Shown piece after piece: positions 1 through 7,332 of a stretch of 64,000 nt of DNA (its first letter is position 1; every line of letters starts with the position of its first letter). The position numbers were made by a program, and so were the translations under genes. The stretch is from CALRQJ02 sp943370285. GTDB taxonomy: Bacteria; Bacteroidota; Bacteroidia; Chitinophagales; Chitinophagaceae. Location of the stretch: contig CALRQJ020000007.1 of the NCBI GenBank assembly GCA_943370285.1, positions 134,133 through 198,132 on the forward strand. The letters are read 5' to 3'. The notes under the pieces were generated by a model that did not search any database, was not told the origin of the DNA, and saw nothing but the letters and a program-made list of their open reading frames with translations.

Positions 1-305
1 GGGTAGGTTTTATCGTCTTTAAGGTTGATGTTAAACTTAGGTTGATATTCTTTGATTAATGCATTTTCTAGTAAGAATGCGTCTTGTTCACTATCAACGA
101 TTGTAAACTCGATATGATGAATGCGTTGAACTAACTCATGTGTTTTGTACGAGGTAAATGTTTTTGAAAAATAGGAGCTAATACGTTTACGTAAATTTTT
201 TGCCTTACCTACATAGATGATGGATTTTGTATCGTCAAAATACTTGTATATGCCCGGTTGCAGGGGAATGGTATGCGACAATTGCTGAAAATCTTGGGCT
301 GTCAT
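1..305 (-). CDS. uvrC: UvrABC system protein C, N-terminal part (cut by window edge)
   Basis: This is the first ~101 residues of UvrC, the nuclease subunit that makes both incisions during nucleotide excision repair. The translated start shows the GIY-YIG nuclease core: PGIYKYF near residues 17-23, then IIYVGKAKNLRKRI, and the downstream LLENALIKEYQPKFNI segment typical of UvrC. The ATG lies at 303-305. The gene continues beyond the left end of the window, so the UVR, UvrC-homology and HhH domains cannot be seen. It follows the lipoprotein gene at 317-898 by 11 bp on the same strand, so the two may be co-transcribed. Family assignment is firm; the rest of the gene is simply not visible. Confidence 0.93.
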   Translation of the reverse strand, partial: MTAQDFQQLSHTIPLQPGIYKYFDDTKSIIYVGKAKNLRKRISSYFSKTFTSYKTHELVQRIHHIEFTIVDSEQDAFLLENALIKEYQPKFNINLKDDKTY

Positions 306-316
306 ACTATCAAAAA

Positions 317-898
317 CTAATTATTACTATTCCATACAACGAGTGTTTGGGCAGTTTGTTCAACGGGACTGTCGGCTGTTTGCTCCGAATGAATAATTTG
401 AAACGATTGATTGGGTTTCCAAGTTAATTGTTCTCTAATGCGTTTTCCATCTTTCTCAAAAAACTTCCGTAAGAAAATACGAGTTACAGTTTTGGCATCT
501 TCTTGAAAAATGATATCCGCACTTTGCAGTTGCAAAGTATTTTTAGTAGCGGTATAACTAATGGTGTAGGTTTTGATGGTTTGGTCGTGAAAAACCGATT
601 CTTGGTAATATTTTTTGATGGCTTTATCGTTGATATCCGGTTGTAAAAATGGTTTAGCTAATGCGATTAAATCGGTGACTGAAATGGAAGCGGAATCTTC
701 CTTTGCACCCTCTGCGGTGATTTTATAGATGAAATATGGGGTTTTAGCGATGTCGCTTAATTCCGATTCGAAAAATTCTTTCAATTGAAAATAATGCACC
801 GTATCGTTGTCAATGATTCTGTCTGCTGATGACGCTTGTTTGTCTTTACAGCCAATAAAAAGGAATAGGCACAGTACAAATGGAAGAAAGTATTTCAT
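317..898 (-). CDS. Putative lipoprotein, unknown function
   Basis: A 193-residue protein that begins with a hydrophobic signal sequence ending in a lipobox (LFIGC, Cys at residue 17) followed by KDKQ, so it is predicted to be exported and lipidated. The remaining ~175 residues are soluble and alternate between predicted helices and strands; I recognise no catalytic motif or named family. It lies immediately upstream of uvrC (11-bp gap), which suggests co-transcription but says little about function. A CAAAATTA sequence at 903-910 gives TAATTTTG on the minus strand, matching the Bacteroidota -7 element TAnnTTTG; no convincing -33 partner was found. Confidence 0.75.
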   Translation of the reverse strand: MKYFLPFVLCLFLFIGCKDKQASSADRIIDNDTVHYFQLKEFFESELSDIAKTPYFIYKITAEGAKEDSASISVTDLIALAKPFLQPDINDKAIKKYYQESVFHDQTIKTYTISYTATKNTLQLQSADIIFQEDAKTVTRIFLRKFFEKDGKRIREQLTWKPNQSFQIIHSEQTADSPVEQTAQTLVVWNSNN

Positions 899-934
899 GC
901 CGCAAAATTAACTGAAAGCAAGTGTAAAGACCCG

Positions 935-966
935 TTAAAAAAAGCTCCGATGGTTAGTCGGAGCTT
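935..966 (-). terminator. Rho-independent terminator after the barrel gene at 990-2429
   Basis: AAGCTCCGA at 942-950 pairs perfectly with TCGGAGCTT at 958-966. Read on the minus strand the stem is followed by a run of six T residues. It lies 24 bp past the stop of the gene at 990-2429 and separates it from the lipoprotein gene. Confidence 0.85.
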
Positions 967-989
967 GTAGCAGGTAGTATTGGTAACAC

Positions 990-2429
990 TTATTGAATGA
1001 CTTTTGAAAAACCAATCTTTAACCCATAGTCGAGTAAGTTTTCTCTAATGGGGTATTTTTTATTGAAGGTGGGCAAATGTTGGTAGCGTATTTGCGGACC
1101 AATCTGCCATCTGTAATCTCCAATGGTATAACTCACAAATGTTTCTAAGCTGCTATTGATATTCCACGTACGTAATAGGCTTGGGCTTTGTGTGTAATTT
1201 TTGTAATCTGTTGACATCAATAATGCATTTCTATTCAATTGATACGATGGTTGAATAGCTGCAGCAAGAGTCCATCTGAATTTAGATTTACTAATGGCAT
1301 CCCACTCAAATCCAACTGGAATAGATAATTGATAATACTTATTGGTTAATTCAATTTGTTGATTGCCATTGCTGGTTCTGTAAACAGAGAAAGCATTTAA
1401 CGCATTATCGGTTAACAAGCTAATGGTAGTTAATTCGGTACTTGACAAATAAGCATCTATTTTGTATTGGCGCAGATTAAATTGTAAGCCTGTTTTTAAT
1501 CTAATTCTATCATTGATGTTGTAAGAAATGCCTGCACCTATTTCCATGCCTAAGGCAGGTTTGTGTTTGGCGGCATTATTTAAATTACCTGGGGTGTTGA
1601 ATGTGAATGCACTATTTATTAATGCAGCATGAGCTTTTTCGAAATTTTGATCTTCATTTAGCCTACGGTAGCTTTGAGATGGCGTTGCATAAAAATGAAA
1701 ATTCCACTTTTTATGGTCGTTAGGTTTTGATTGTTTTAAGATAGCAGCAAGATCAGTTTGCTCTGCTAAAAATTTATCAACTGCATTTTTTTCACCTGTT
1801 TCGTCGGTACGTTTTGGTTTTACTACAACCTCATTTTTGGTAATGGCAGTAACTGTTGTTTCTGTTACTATTGAGGCAGTAGTAGTTGCTGTTTGAAAGT
1901 TATCAGGCAGTACATCAACAGTTGTATGGATAGTATTTTTTTGAGCATTAGCTGCTGATACTATCGGTTCAACAAAATCATTAGCATTGTTGATTGGTTG
2001 AATCAGTGGTAAAGAAGGAGCATTAGGTGCTACAACTTCAAGTGTTGGAGTGCTTGTATTGATTTGAGCCAAAGCAGTTTCTACACTAGCGTCAAATAAA
2101 TTTTCTGTAGCATCAAATGCAATGGTTTTTCCCGGCTGTATGATTAACGGATTAGTCTTAGCATTGGTAGTTACTAATACATTGTTGTTAGGTTTATGCT
2201 CAACGGGATTTAAAGCAAATAAGGATGGATTGGGTTGAAAATAAACAGAAACAGCAACAACACTTACCAATAAAAATAATCCTGCGATGGTAAGTCCTGG
2301 CCAACGTTTATGACCATGCAAATTTTTGTTGATGTTTTGCCACACACGGTCGTTAGGGTACAAACGGTGCTGCTTTACCTCCTGCTGCAAAAACTGCTCA
2401 AATTCGTCGTTGTAAAAATTATCTGCCAT
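990..2429 (-). CDS. Sigma-factor-linked membrane protein with C-terminal outer-membrane beta-barrel-like domain
   Basis: A 479-residue protein. Residues 1-43 are charged and lack a signal peptide; residues ~44-65 form one strongly hydrophobic segment, so the N-terminus is probably cytoplasmic. Residues ~70-260 are a Thr/Asn/Ala-rich low-complexity linker. From about 290 to the end there are alternating amphipathic strands (GMEIGAGISYNI, GFEWDAIS, YRWQIGPQIRYQ and a final YGLKIGFSKVI) resembling a small outer-membrane beta-barrel of the kind often annotated 'outer membrane beta-barrel protein' or PorT-like. The gene starts 16 bp after the ECF sigma factor, so it is likely its operon partner. 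The N-terminal segment (YPNDRVWQNINKNL) is where an anti-sigma activity could reside, but that is inference. Domain topology is read from sequence; function is not established. Confidence 0.75.
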   Translation of the reverse strand: MADNFYNDEFEQFLQQEVKQHRLYPNDRVWQNINKNLHGHKRWPGLTIAGLFLLVSVVAVSVYFQPNPSLFALNPVEHKPNNNVLVTTNAKTNPLIIQPGKTIAFDATENLFDASVETALAQINTSTPTLEVVAPNAPSLPLIQPINNANDFVEPIVSAANAQKNTIHTTVDVLPDNFQTATTTASIVTETTVTAITKNEVVVKPKRTDETGEKNAVDKFLAEQTDLAAILKQSKPNDHKKWNFHFYATPSQSYRRLNEDQNFEKAHAALINSAFTFNTPGNLNNAAKHKPALGMEIGAGISYNINDRIRLKTGLQFNLRQYKIDAYLSSTELTTISLLTDNALNAFSVYRTSNGNQQIELTNKYYQLSIPVGFEWDAISKSKFRWTLAAAIQPSYQLNRNALLMSTDYKNYTQSPSLLRTWNINSSLETFVSYTIGDYRWQIGPQIRYQHLPTFNKKYPIRENLLDYGLKIGFSKVIQ

Positions 2430-2445
2430 CTACTGTTTCCGTATT

Positions 2446-3024
2446 TCACTTTTTTATAGCCGCTAGCCAGTTGTACTGCACCTGCGGTTTCTCTAGGATG
2501 TTTTTCTTAATCAAAATATTTTCAAGCATTGCTTTGGCTCTAGTGTATTGACTGCGGCTCGTACTTTCCTCAATATCTAACATGCCAGCGATTTCTTTAT
2601 GACTATATCCTTCAATAGCATATAGGTTAAGAACAGTTCTGTAACCAAAAGGCAAAAGTCTGATACATTCAACCACTTGCTTAGCCTGCATAATTGAAGG
2701 GATATTCTCCTCCTTTATCTGAATGCTACTAGCATATATCAAATCAACACTTTCATTAAATTTTTTATGTTTCTTCAGAAAATTGATACAGGTGTGTACA
2801 ATAATTCTTCTTATCCAACCCTCAAATGCACCCTTGTTTTGAAAAGTATGCATTTGAGTAAATACTTTAATAAAACCTTCCTGTAACATGTCTTCTGCAT
2901 CTTCACGGTTGAACGCAAAACGATAGCATACCGATAGCATTTTGGGGCTGTATCTATTGTACAGTTCCCGCTGCGCTGCGGCATCGTTATGTAGACATCC
3001 AACTATTATTGCTTCTTCTGTCAT
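2446..3024 (-). CDS. ECF-type RNA polymerase sigma factor
   Basis: A 192-residue sigma-70 family protein of the extracytoplasmic-function class with only regions 2 and 4. Region 2 is visible as AAQRELYNRYSPKMLSVCYR followed by EDAEDMLQEGFIKVF, and region 4 as LLPFGYRTVLNLYAIEGYSHKEIAGML with the SRSQYTRAKAML recognition helix. The ATG at 3024 (MTEEAIIVG) is preferred because family members start this way; upstream in-frame ATGs exist at 3057 and 3045. The next gene, 16 bp downstream, encodes the anchored barrel protein at 990-2429, a likely partner. The family is certain; the regulon and inducing signal are unknown. Confidence 0.93.
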   Translation of the reverse strand: MTEEAIIVGCLHNDAAAQRELYNRYSPKMLSVCYRFAFNREDAEDMLQEGFIKVFTQMHTFQNKGAFEGWIRRIIVHTCINFLKKHKKFNESVDLIYASSIQIKEENIPSIMQAKQVVECIRLLPFGYRTVLNLYAIEGYSHKEIAGMLDIEESTSRSQYTRAKAMLENILIKKNILEKPQVQYNWLAAIKK

Positions 3025-3118
3025 TAGGGTAATTATGGTACCCATAAATATAGACATTTAATTTACAAAACTGCTGCGTAGGAAAATTTTTATGCCCATT
3101 TTCCGGTAATCCTATAAA

Positions 3119-3151
3119 CAACAAATCCGGGATTTTACCCCGGATTTGTTG
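3119..3151 (-). terminator. Terminator hairpin after the PKD-repeat gene
   Basis: CAACAAATCCGGG (3119-3131) and CCCGGATTTGTTG (3139-3151) form a perfect 13-bp stem with a 7-nt loop. On the minus strand the stem is followed by TTTAT. It lies 18 bp past the stop of the gene at 3170-5179. Confidence 0.8.
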
Positions 3152-3169
3152 CGTTTAATACGCTAGATG

Positions 3170-5179
3170 TTAGAGCTTGTAGAAGTTCTTGCTTTGTGTG
3201 CCATACATAGTGGTTACTTTAAAGAAGTATGGTCCGGATAATAATTGTGCAGTTGGAATGACTGTGATGTTATTTCCTTGTAATAGTAATTTATTGGTAC
3301 TCCATTTTAACACACCATAGATATCGTAAATGGCTAATGTAGCTTGTACGTTATTGTGTTGACTCCAAACAACTGTTGTCAATTGTACGGTACATGGTAC
3401 CGGATAAACAGAAAGTATTTTGATTGGGCTAGCGGTTGGTGCTATAACATTGCTGTCTTGTACCCGAACTGGTATACAAACATCCTTCACACAACCCAAC
3501 GCAGTTCTAATTTTAAGGCAAACATTATAGTTTCCAAACTGTGCATATTCTTTTTGTGGACTTACCACATTGCCGCCTAAGATTGGACTACCATCGCCAA
3601 AATTCCATTTGCGTTCAACAATGCTATCGTTTGTTGGAGTCCAACTCATGCTACTATTGAAGGCTACTTTCTTAGGTGCAATTCTTTGCCATGTAAAGTA
3701 AGGCACACAATTGCCGCTGCTTTGCGGAACCACAACTTGTGTACAGATTCTATTTTCGCAGTTGCGAGTTGTTTTAATGGTTAAGCATACGGTGTATACC
3801 CCAACAGCTACGTATTGATGGGTTGGTTCAACTACATTACCGGTTAATACGGTGCCATCGCCAAATTCCCATTTGCGGCTTACGATAGTATCGCCGGGTT
3901 GGCCAATAGAAGCTGTACTATTAAATCTAACTGTTCTAGCAGCATTCGTTGTAAAGTTGTAATTGAATTGGGCACGGCAGAATTGTTGTCCTTGCATGGG
4001 CACCGTGATTGTTTTACAAACAGTATCGCTACAATTACTTGCAGATTTGATAATCAGACATACATTATAAGTGCCATTTTGAGCAAAAGCATGTGTGGTA
4101 ATTACTTGATTTCCGGTTGTAGTAGTGCCATCGCCCCAAATCCAAGTTCTTGAAATGATGCTATCGGTAGAAGAAGTGCCATGACTACCTTGACTATTGA
4201 AATATACATTCCATCCGCCTACTGTTGTTGCAGATAATGGGTTAGCATAAAAAGTAGCCTCACATGTTGGTGTTGGCGGCGGCGGTGCAATATAAATTTG
4301 CTGACAATGATCTCTTGTACATCCACCGGCGGTTTTAATCACTAAGCAAACATTATAAATACCGGTATCTGCAGGGAAAGTATAAGTAACAATTTTTTGA
4401 TTTCCTATGATGGAATCTCTCCAACTGCTATTTGGTTTATAGAATATCCATTTTCTAGAGATAATACTATCATTAGCGCCTGCTGAAGACTGATTACTGT
4501 TGAATACAAATGTTCTTACTGCCCCTGGAACAGATTCTTTGGTAAAGATGGCGGTACAAGTTGCATTGGTATTGGTAAGTGCAATTGTTTTTACGATGGT
4601 ATCGGTACAACTTGTTCCTGATTGAATCAATAATGTAACATTATATATACCTGGTGCTGAATAAGTATGAATCGGATTGCCAATTGTTGAGCTGTTTCCA
4701 TCTCCAAAATTCCAGTAACCCGTCAATCCGCCGGCAATACTTCCTGTAGATGTATTAACAAATGATACAGTTAAGCCTGAAACAGAAAAATTGAAATTAG
4801 CAACACATTGAACCTGTGGTGGGTTACACTGTAACGTAAAGTTTCTTTCAACAAATCCATTTGGATTTACTGTAGGATTTTCTGTGAGTACCGTACCATT
4901 ACAACCGGGTGTGCTAATTCTAACTTTAGTGATCAGTGTATTACAAGTTAGCGTATCTCTATAAAAGCCGTTAGCATTGGTATATCTTACATGTACCACA
5001 TTACAAGTTGGAGTTGATGTAAGGCTGTCTACCGAAATAGTAACCGGATGATTAACTAGAGGCGTTGCGTTGGCATATTTTACATAACCTTGAACAATAA
5101 CAGTATTGCTTTGGGCAAAAAGTAGCAAACTGCTGAAAACAGCCATGATGGTTAGAAGAAGGGGGTAGCACTTTTTCAT
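3170..5179 (-). CDS. PKD-repeat cell-surface protein with T9SS type A sorting domain
   Basis: A 669-residue exported protein. Residues 1-22 are a signal peptide (ending LLFAQS). Residues ~28-115 look like a carboxypeptidase-regulatory/CnaB-like domain. Five PKD-type units follow, each with a WxFGDG, WIWGDG or degenerate W-IF core, a later H-Y/H-F and an 'NVCL-IK' strand, spaced about 90-95 residues apart from ~125 to ~575. The last ~75 residues begin ILSVYPVPC and contain YDIYGVLK, matching the Por secretion-system type A C-terminal domain that directs export through T9SS. Cys residues at domain boundaries suggest disulfides. It probably acts as an adhesin or surface scaffold; no enzyme domain is present. 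The gene appears to stand alone, with a terminator downstream. Confidence 0.85.
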   Translation of the reverse strand: MKKCYPLLLTIMAVFSSLLLFAQSNTVIVQGYVKYANATPLVNHPVTISVDSLTSTPTCNVVHVRYTNANGFYRDTLTCNTLITKVRISTPGCNGTVLTENPTVNPNGFVERNFTLQCNPPQVQCVANFNFSVSGLTVSFVNTSTGSIAGGLTGYWNFGDGNSSTIGNPIHTYSAPGIYNVTLLIQSGTSCTDTIVKTIALTNTNATCTAIFTKESVPGAVRTFVFNSNQSSAGANDSIISRKWIFYKPNSSWRDSIIGNQKIVTYTFPADTGIYNVCLVIKTAGGCTRDHCQQIYIAPPPPTPTCEATFYANPLSATTVGGWNVYFNSQGSHGTSSTDSIISRTWIWGDGTTTTGNQVITTHAFAQNGTYNVCLIIKSASNCSDTVCKTITVPMQGQQFCRAQFNYNFTTNAARTVRFNSTASIGQPGDTIVSRKWEFGDGTVLTGNVVEPTHQYVAVGVYTVCLTIKTTRNCENRICTQVVVPQSSGNCVPYFTWQRIAPKKVAFNSSMSWTPTNDSIVERKWNFGDGSPILGGNVVSPQKEYAQFGNYNVCLKIRTALGCVKDVCIPVRVQDSNVIAPTASPIKILSVYPVPCTVQLTTVVWSQHNNVQATLAIYDIYGVLKWSTNKLLLQGNNITVIPTAQLLSGPYFFKVTTMYGTQSKNFYKL

Positions 5180-5250
5180 ACGAAGGGTTTTTGGTTCTTT
5201 AGAGAAAAGATACCGGTTGGTGTTTTGTTGTTGCCCAAAGATAAAAAAAC

Positions 5251-6033
5251 TTATTGACCCTGTTGGTTTTTAGCTTCAATCATACGCATGGCCTTGGCAT
5301 CTTGCAGGAATTCTGAGGCAAAAATAAAGCTGTTTAGCTTTTCGTCTTGACTGAAAATGATGTCTTTATTGCTGCCTTCCCACTGCTTATTGCCTTGGTA
5401 CATGTACAAGATATTATCTCCAATCTCCATCACACTATTCATATCATGGGTATTGATGATGGTGGTAATATTGTATTCAATGGTAATTTCCTGAATCAAT
5501 TTATCAATCAACATGGAAGTTTGTGGGTCAAGACCACTGTTGGGTTCGTCGCAAAAAAGGTATTTTGGATTGAGTACAATTGCTCTTGCAATACCTACTC
5601 TTTTTTTCATTCCACCACTAATTTCTGCCGGAAATTTTTTATGAGCAGTAGTTAAATTCACTCTTTCTAACACCTCATTGGCTCTTTTCTTTTTTTCTCT
5701 GAAACTAAGCCTAGTAAACATGTCTAGCGGGAAAATGATGTTTTGCTCTACCGTCATGCTATCGAATAAAGCCGAGCCTTGAAACAACATGCCAATTTGT
5801 TGTCTGAGTTCTTTTCTTCGGTCTTGGGGCATACTCACCATATCTTCATCATCGTATAAGATTTGGCCGCTATCGGGTTCAAAAAGGCCCACCATACATT
5901 TCATGAGTACCGTTTTGCCGCTACCGCTACTACCAATAATTAGGTTGCATTTGCCGGTTTGCATTTCGGCCGATACACCTTTGATAATCTTATTTTCTCC
6001 AAATGCTTTTTCTACATCATGTAATGCTATCAC
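5251..6033 (-). CDS. mlaF: ABC transporter ATP-binding protein, MlaF type
   Basis: A 260-residue ABC ATPase. Walker A is GSSGSGKT at residues 34-41, the signature is ISGGMKKRVGIARAI and Walker B runs into CDEPNSGLDP; a switch histidine follows (NTHDM). The SGGMKKRV signature is characteristic of the MlaF/Ttg2A subgroup, which powers phospholipid movement between inner and outer membrane. It follows the MlaE-like permease by 10 bp and is the last gene of a three-gene unit. No MlaD/MCE substrate-binding gene is visible in this unit, so the partner must be encoded elsewhere. Gene symbol is assigned by subgroup; exact substrate is inferred. Confidence 0.88.
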   Translation of the reverse strand: MIALHDVEKAFGENKIIKGVSAEMQTGKCNLIIGSSGSGKTVLMKCMVGLFEPDSGQILYDDEDMVSMPQDRRKELRQQIGMLFQGSALFDSMTVEQNIIFPLDMFTRLSFREKKKRANEVLERVNLTTAHKKFPAEISGGMKKRVGIARAIVLNPKYLFCDEPNSGLDPQTSMLIDKLIQEITIEYNITTIINTHDMNSVMEIGDNILYMYQGNKQWEGSNKDIIFSQDEKLNSFIFASEFLQDAKAMRMIEAKNQQGQ

Positions 6034-6043
6034 GACAATGGTT

Positions 6044-6781
6044 TTATAACAATAATGCAGCTAATACATAGTCTGCAACTAAAATTAAAATACAACTTAC
6101 CACTACAGAAGTAGTGCTTGAACGACCAATTTCTAATGCACCACCTTTTACATGGTAACCAAAATAGGCTGAAATACTACTGATTAAAAAGGCAAACGTA
6201 TAAGCTTTGCTTAAAGCAAAGAAAACATTGTACGGCGAGAAATTTTGCCGAAGGCCCATATCAAAAATATCTGTTGCTAAGATGCCCGACATTTCACCTG
6301 CCATTCTTCCACCCCAAATTCCTAATACCGCAGATATAACAATCAATCCAGGAATAACAATTAGTGCTCCTATTATTTTGGGTAAAATCAAATAGGCATG
6401 AGTATTGATCCCCATAATTTCTAATGCATCAATTTGCTCACTGATACGCATATTACCTAATTCACTAGAAATCTTACTGCCAATAACTCCGGCTAACACA
6501 ATGCCCACAACGGTTGGCGACAATTCTAAAATCATGCTGTCTCTAACAATCTGTGCGATTGTGGCTTTTGACACTAAGGGACTAACCAATTGATATGCTG
6601 TTTGCACCGTAGTTACAGCACCCAGAAAAAGTGATATGATAATGACAATAGGCAAAGACCCAATACCAATTTCTACGCATTGGTGCATGAATTCTTTCCA
6701 ATACATTTTATAGTTTTCGGGCTTGGTAAACATGCTTTTTAGCATGAGTAAGTAAGTGCCTAAATGGGTAAAAAAATTCAT
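6044..6781 (-). CDS. mlaE: MlaE-family lipid ABC transporter permease
   Basis: A 245-residue membrane protein of the MlaE/permease family. It shows the hallmark order: an amphipathic N-terminal helix, then hydrophobic helices with SLPIVIIISLFLGAVTT, the conserved ELSPTVVGIVLAGVIGSKISSELG segment, EALEIMGINTH-like EIMGINTHAY coupling region and a final pair of helices. This permease forms the inner-membrane core of phospholipid transport systems that maintain outer-membrane lipid asymmetry. It sits 6 bp after the small lipoprotein gene and 10 bp before the MlaF-like ATPase, which supports a single transcription unit. Confidence 0.9.
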   Translation of the reverse strand: MNFFTHLGTYLLMLKSMFTKPENYKMYWKEFMHQCVEIGIGSLPIVIIISLFLGAVTTVQTAYQLVSPLVSKATIAQIVRDSMILELSPTVVGIVLAGVIGSKISSELGNMRISEQIDALEIMGINTHAYLILPKIIGALIVIPGLIVISAVLGIWGGRMAGEMSGILATDIFDMGLRQNFSPYNVFFALSKAYTFAFLISSISAYFGYHVKGGALEIGRSSTTSVVVSCILILVADYVLAALLL

Positions 6782-6787
6782 AATATG

Positions 6788-7228
6788 TTATTCAATCATC
6801 AATTTACTATCGTTGTCAATATTGGTTCTTTTGTCAAAGATAAAGTCTATGTATTTAGCTTCGTTAGCTTTACCTGTAACTGCAACGGTTGAACGGCCCA
6901 TCTCTAATCCGGTTGCATCAAATACTTTTGTGGTGATGTTTCCTTTAAAATCTTTATTGAAGATAAGATAGATACTCAGTACATTATCACTTCCGCCATT
7001 GGCGCTACTTAATTGGAGCTTTCCGGTACTTATGCCACCTGCTGTTAAGGTAGCAGAAAGTTGTGCTTTAACATCAAAAGCATTTTTTACCCCGTTGGTA
7101 ACATTTTTTACAATATTACCGGTGGTTTCACCTGCTTTATTGCTTGCTTCATTTACTGCATTATTGCATCTGCTGCAGGAACTAATAAGGAATGCAATCA
7201 GTAACCATCGATATTGTTTAAGCTGCAT
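6788..7228 (-). CDS. Small putative lipoprotein of the Mla-like operon
   Basis: A 146-residue exported protein. I place the start at the ATG at 7226-7228 (MQLKQYRW) because the upstream in-frame ATG at 7270 would lie inside the maeB terminator hairpin. The signal sequence ends with a lipobox, LISSC. The mature part has an amphipathic helix (NEASNKAGETTGNIVKN) followed by a beta-rich domain. Six base pairs separate it from the MlaE-like permease, so it is probably translated with the transporter and could be an accessory or lipid-handling component; this is inferred from position only. No family was recognised. Confidence 0.72.
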   Translation of the reverse strand: MQLKQYRWLLIAFLISSCSRCNNAVNEASNKAGETTGNIVKNVTNGVKNAFDVKAQLSATLTAGGISTGKLQLSSANGGSDNVLSIYLIFNKDFKGNITTKVFDATGLEMGRSTVAVTGKANEAKYIDFIFDKRTNIDNDSKLMIE

Positions 7229-7240
7229 AGCGTTTATTTT

Positions 7241-7280
7241 AAAAACAATACTACGGCAGTTTTTAAACAACCGTAGTATT
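7241..7280 (-). terminator. Rho-independent terminator of maeB
   Basis: CCGTAGTATT (7271-7280) pairs with AATACTACGG (7247-7256) across a 14-nt loop. On the minus strand the stem is followed by GTTTTT. It is ~50 bp past the maeB stop and just upstream of the lipoprotein start at 7228. Confidence 0.82.
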
Positions 7281-7332
7281 GGAATGTGTTTTTTATCTTA
7301 CAACCTGTTAAAATTAACGCTTTTGTGACATG

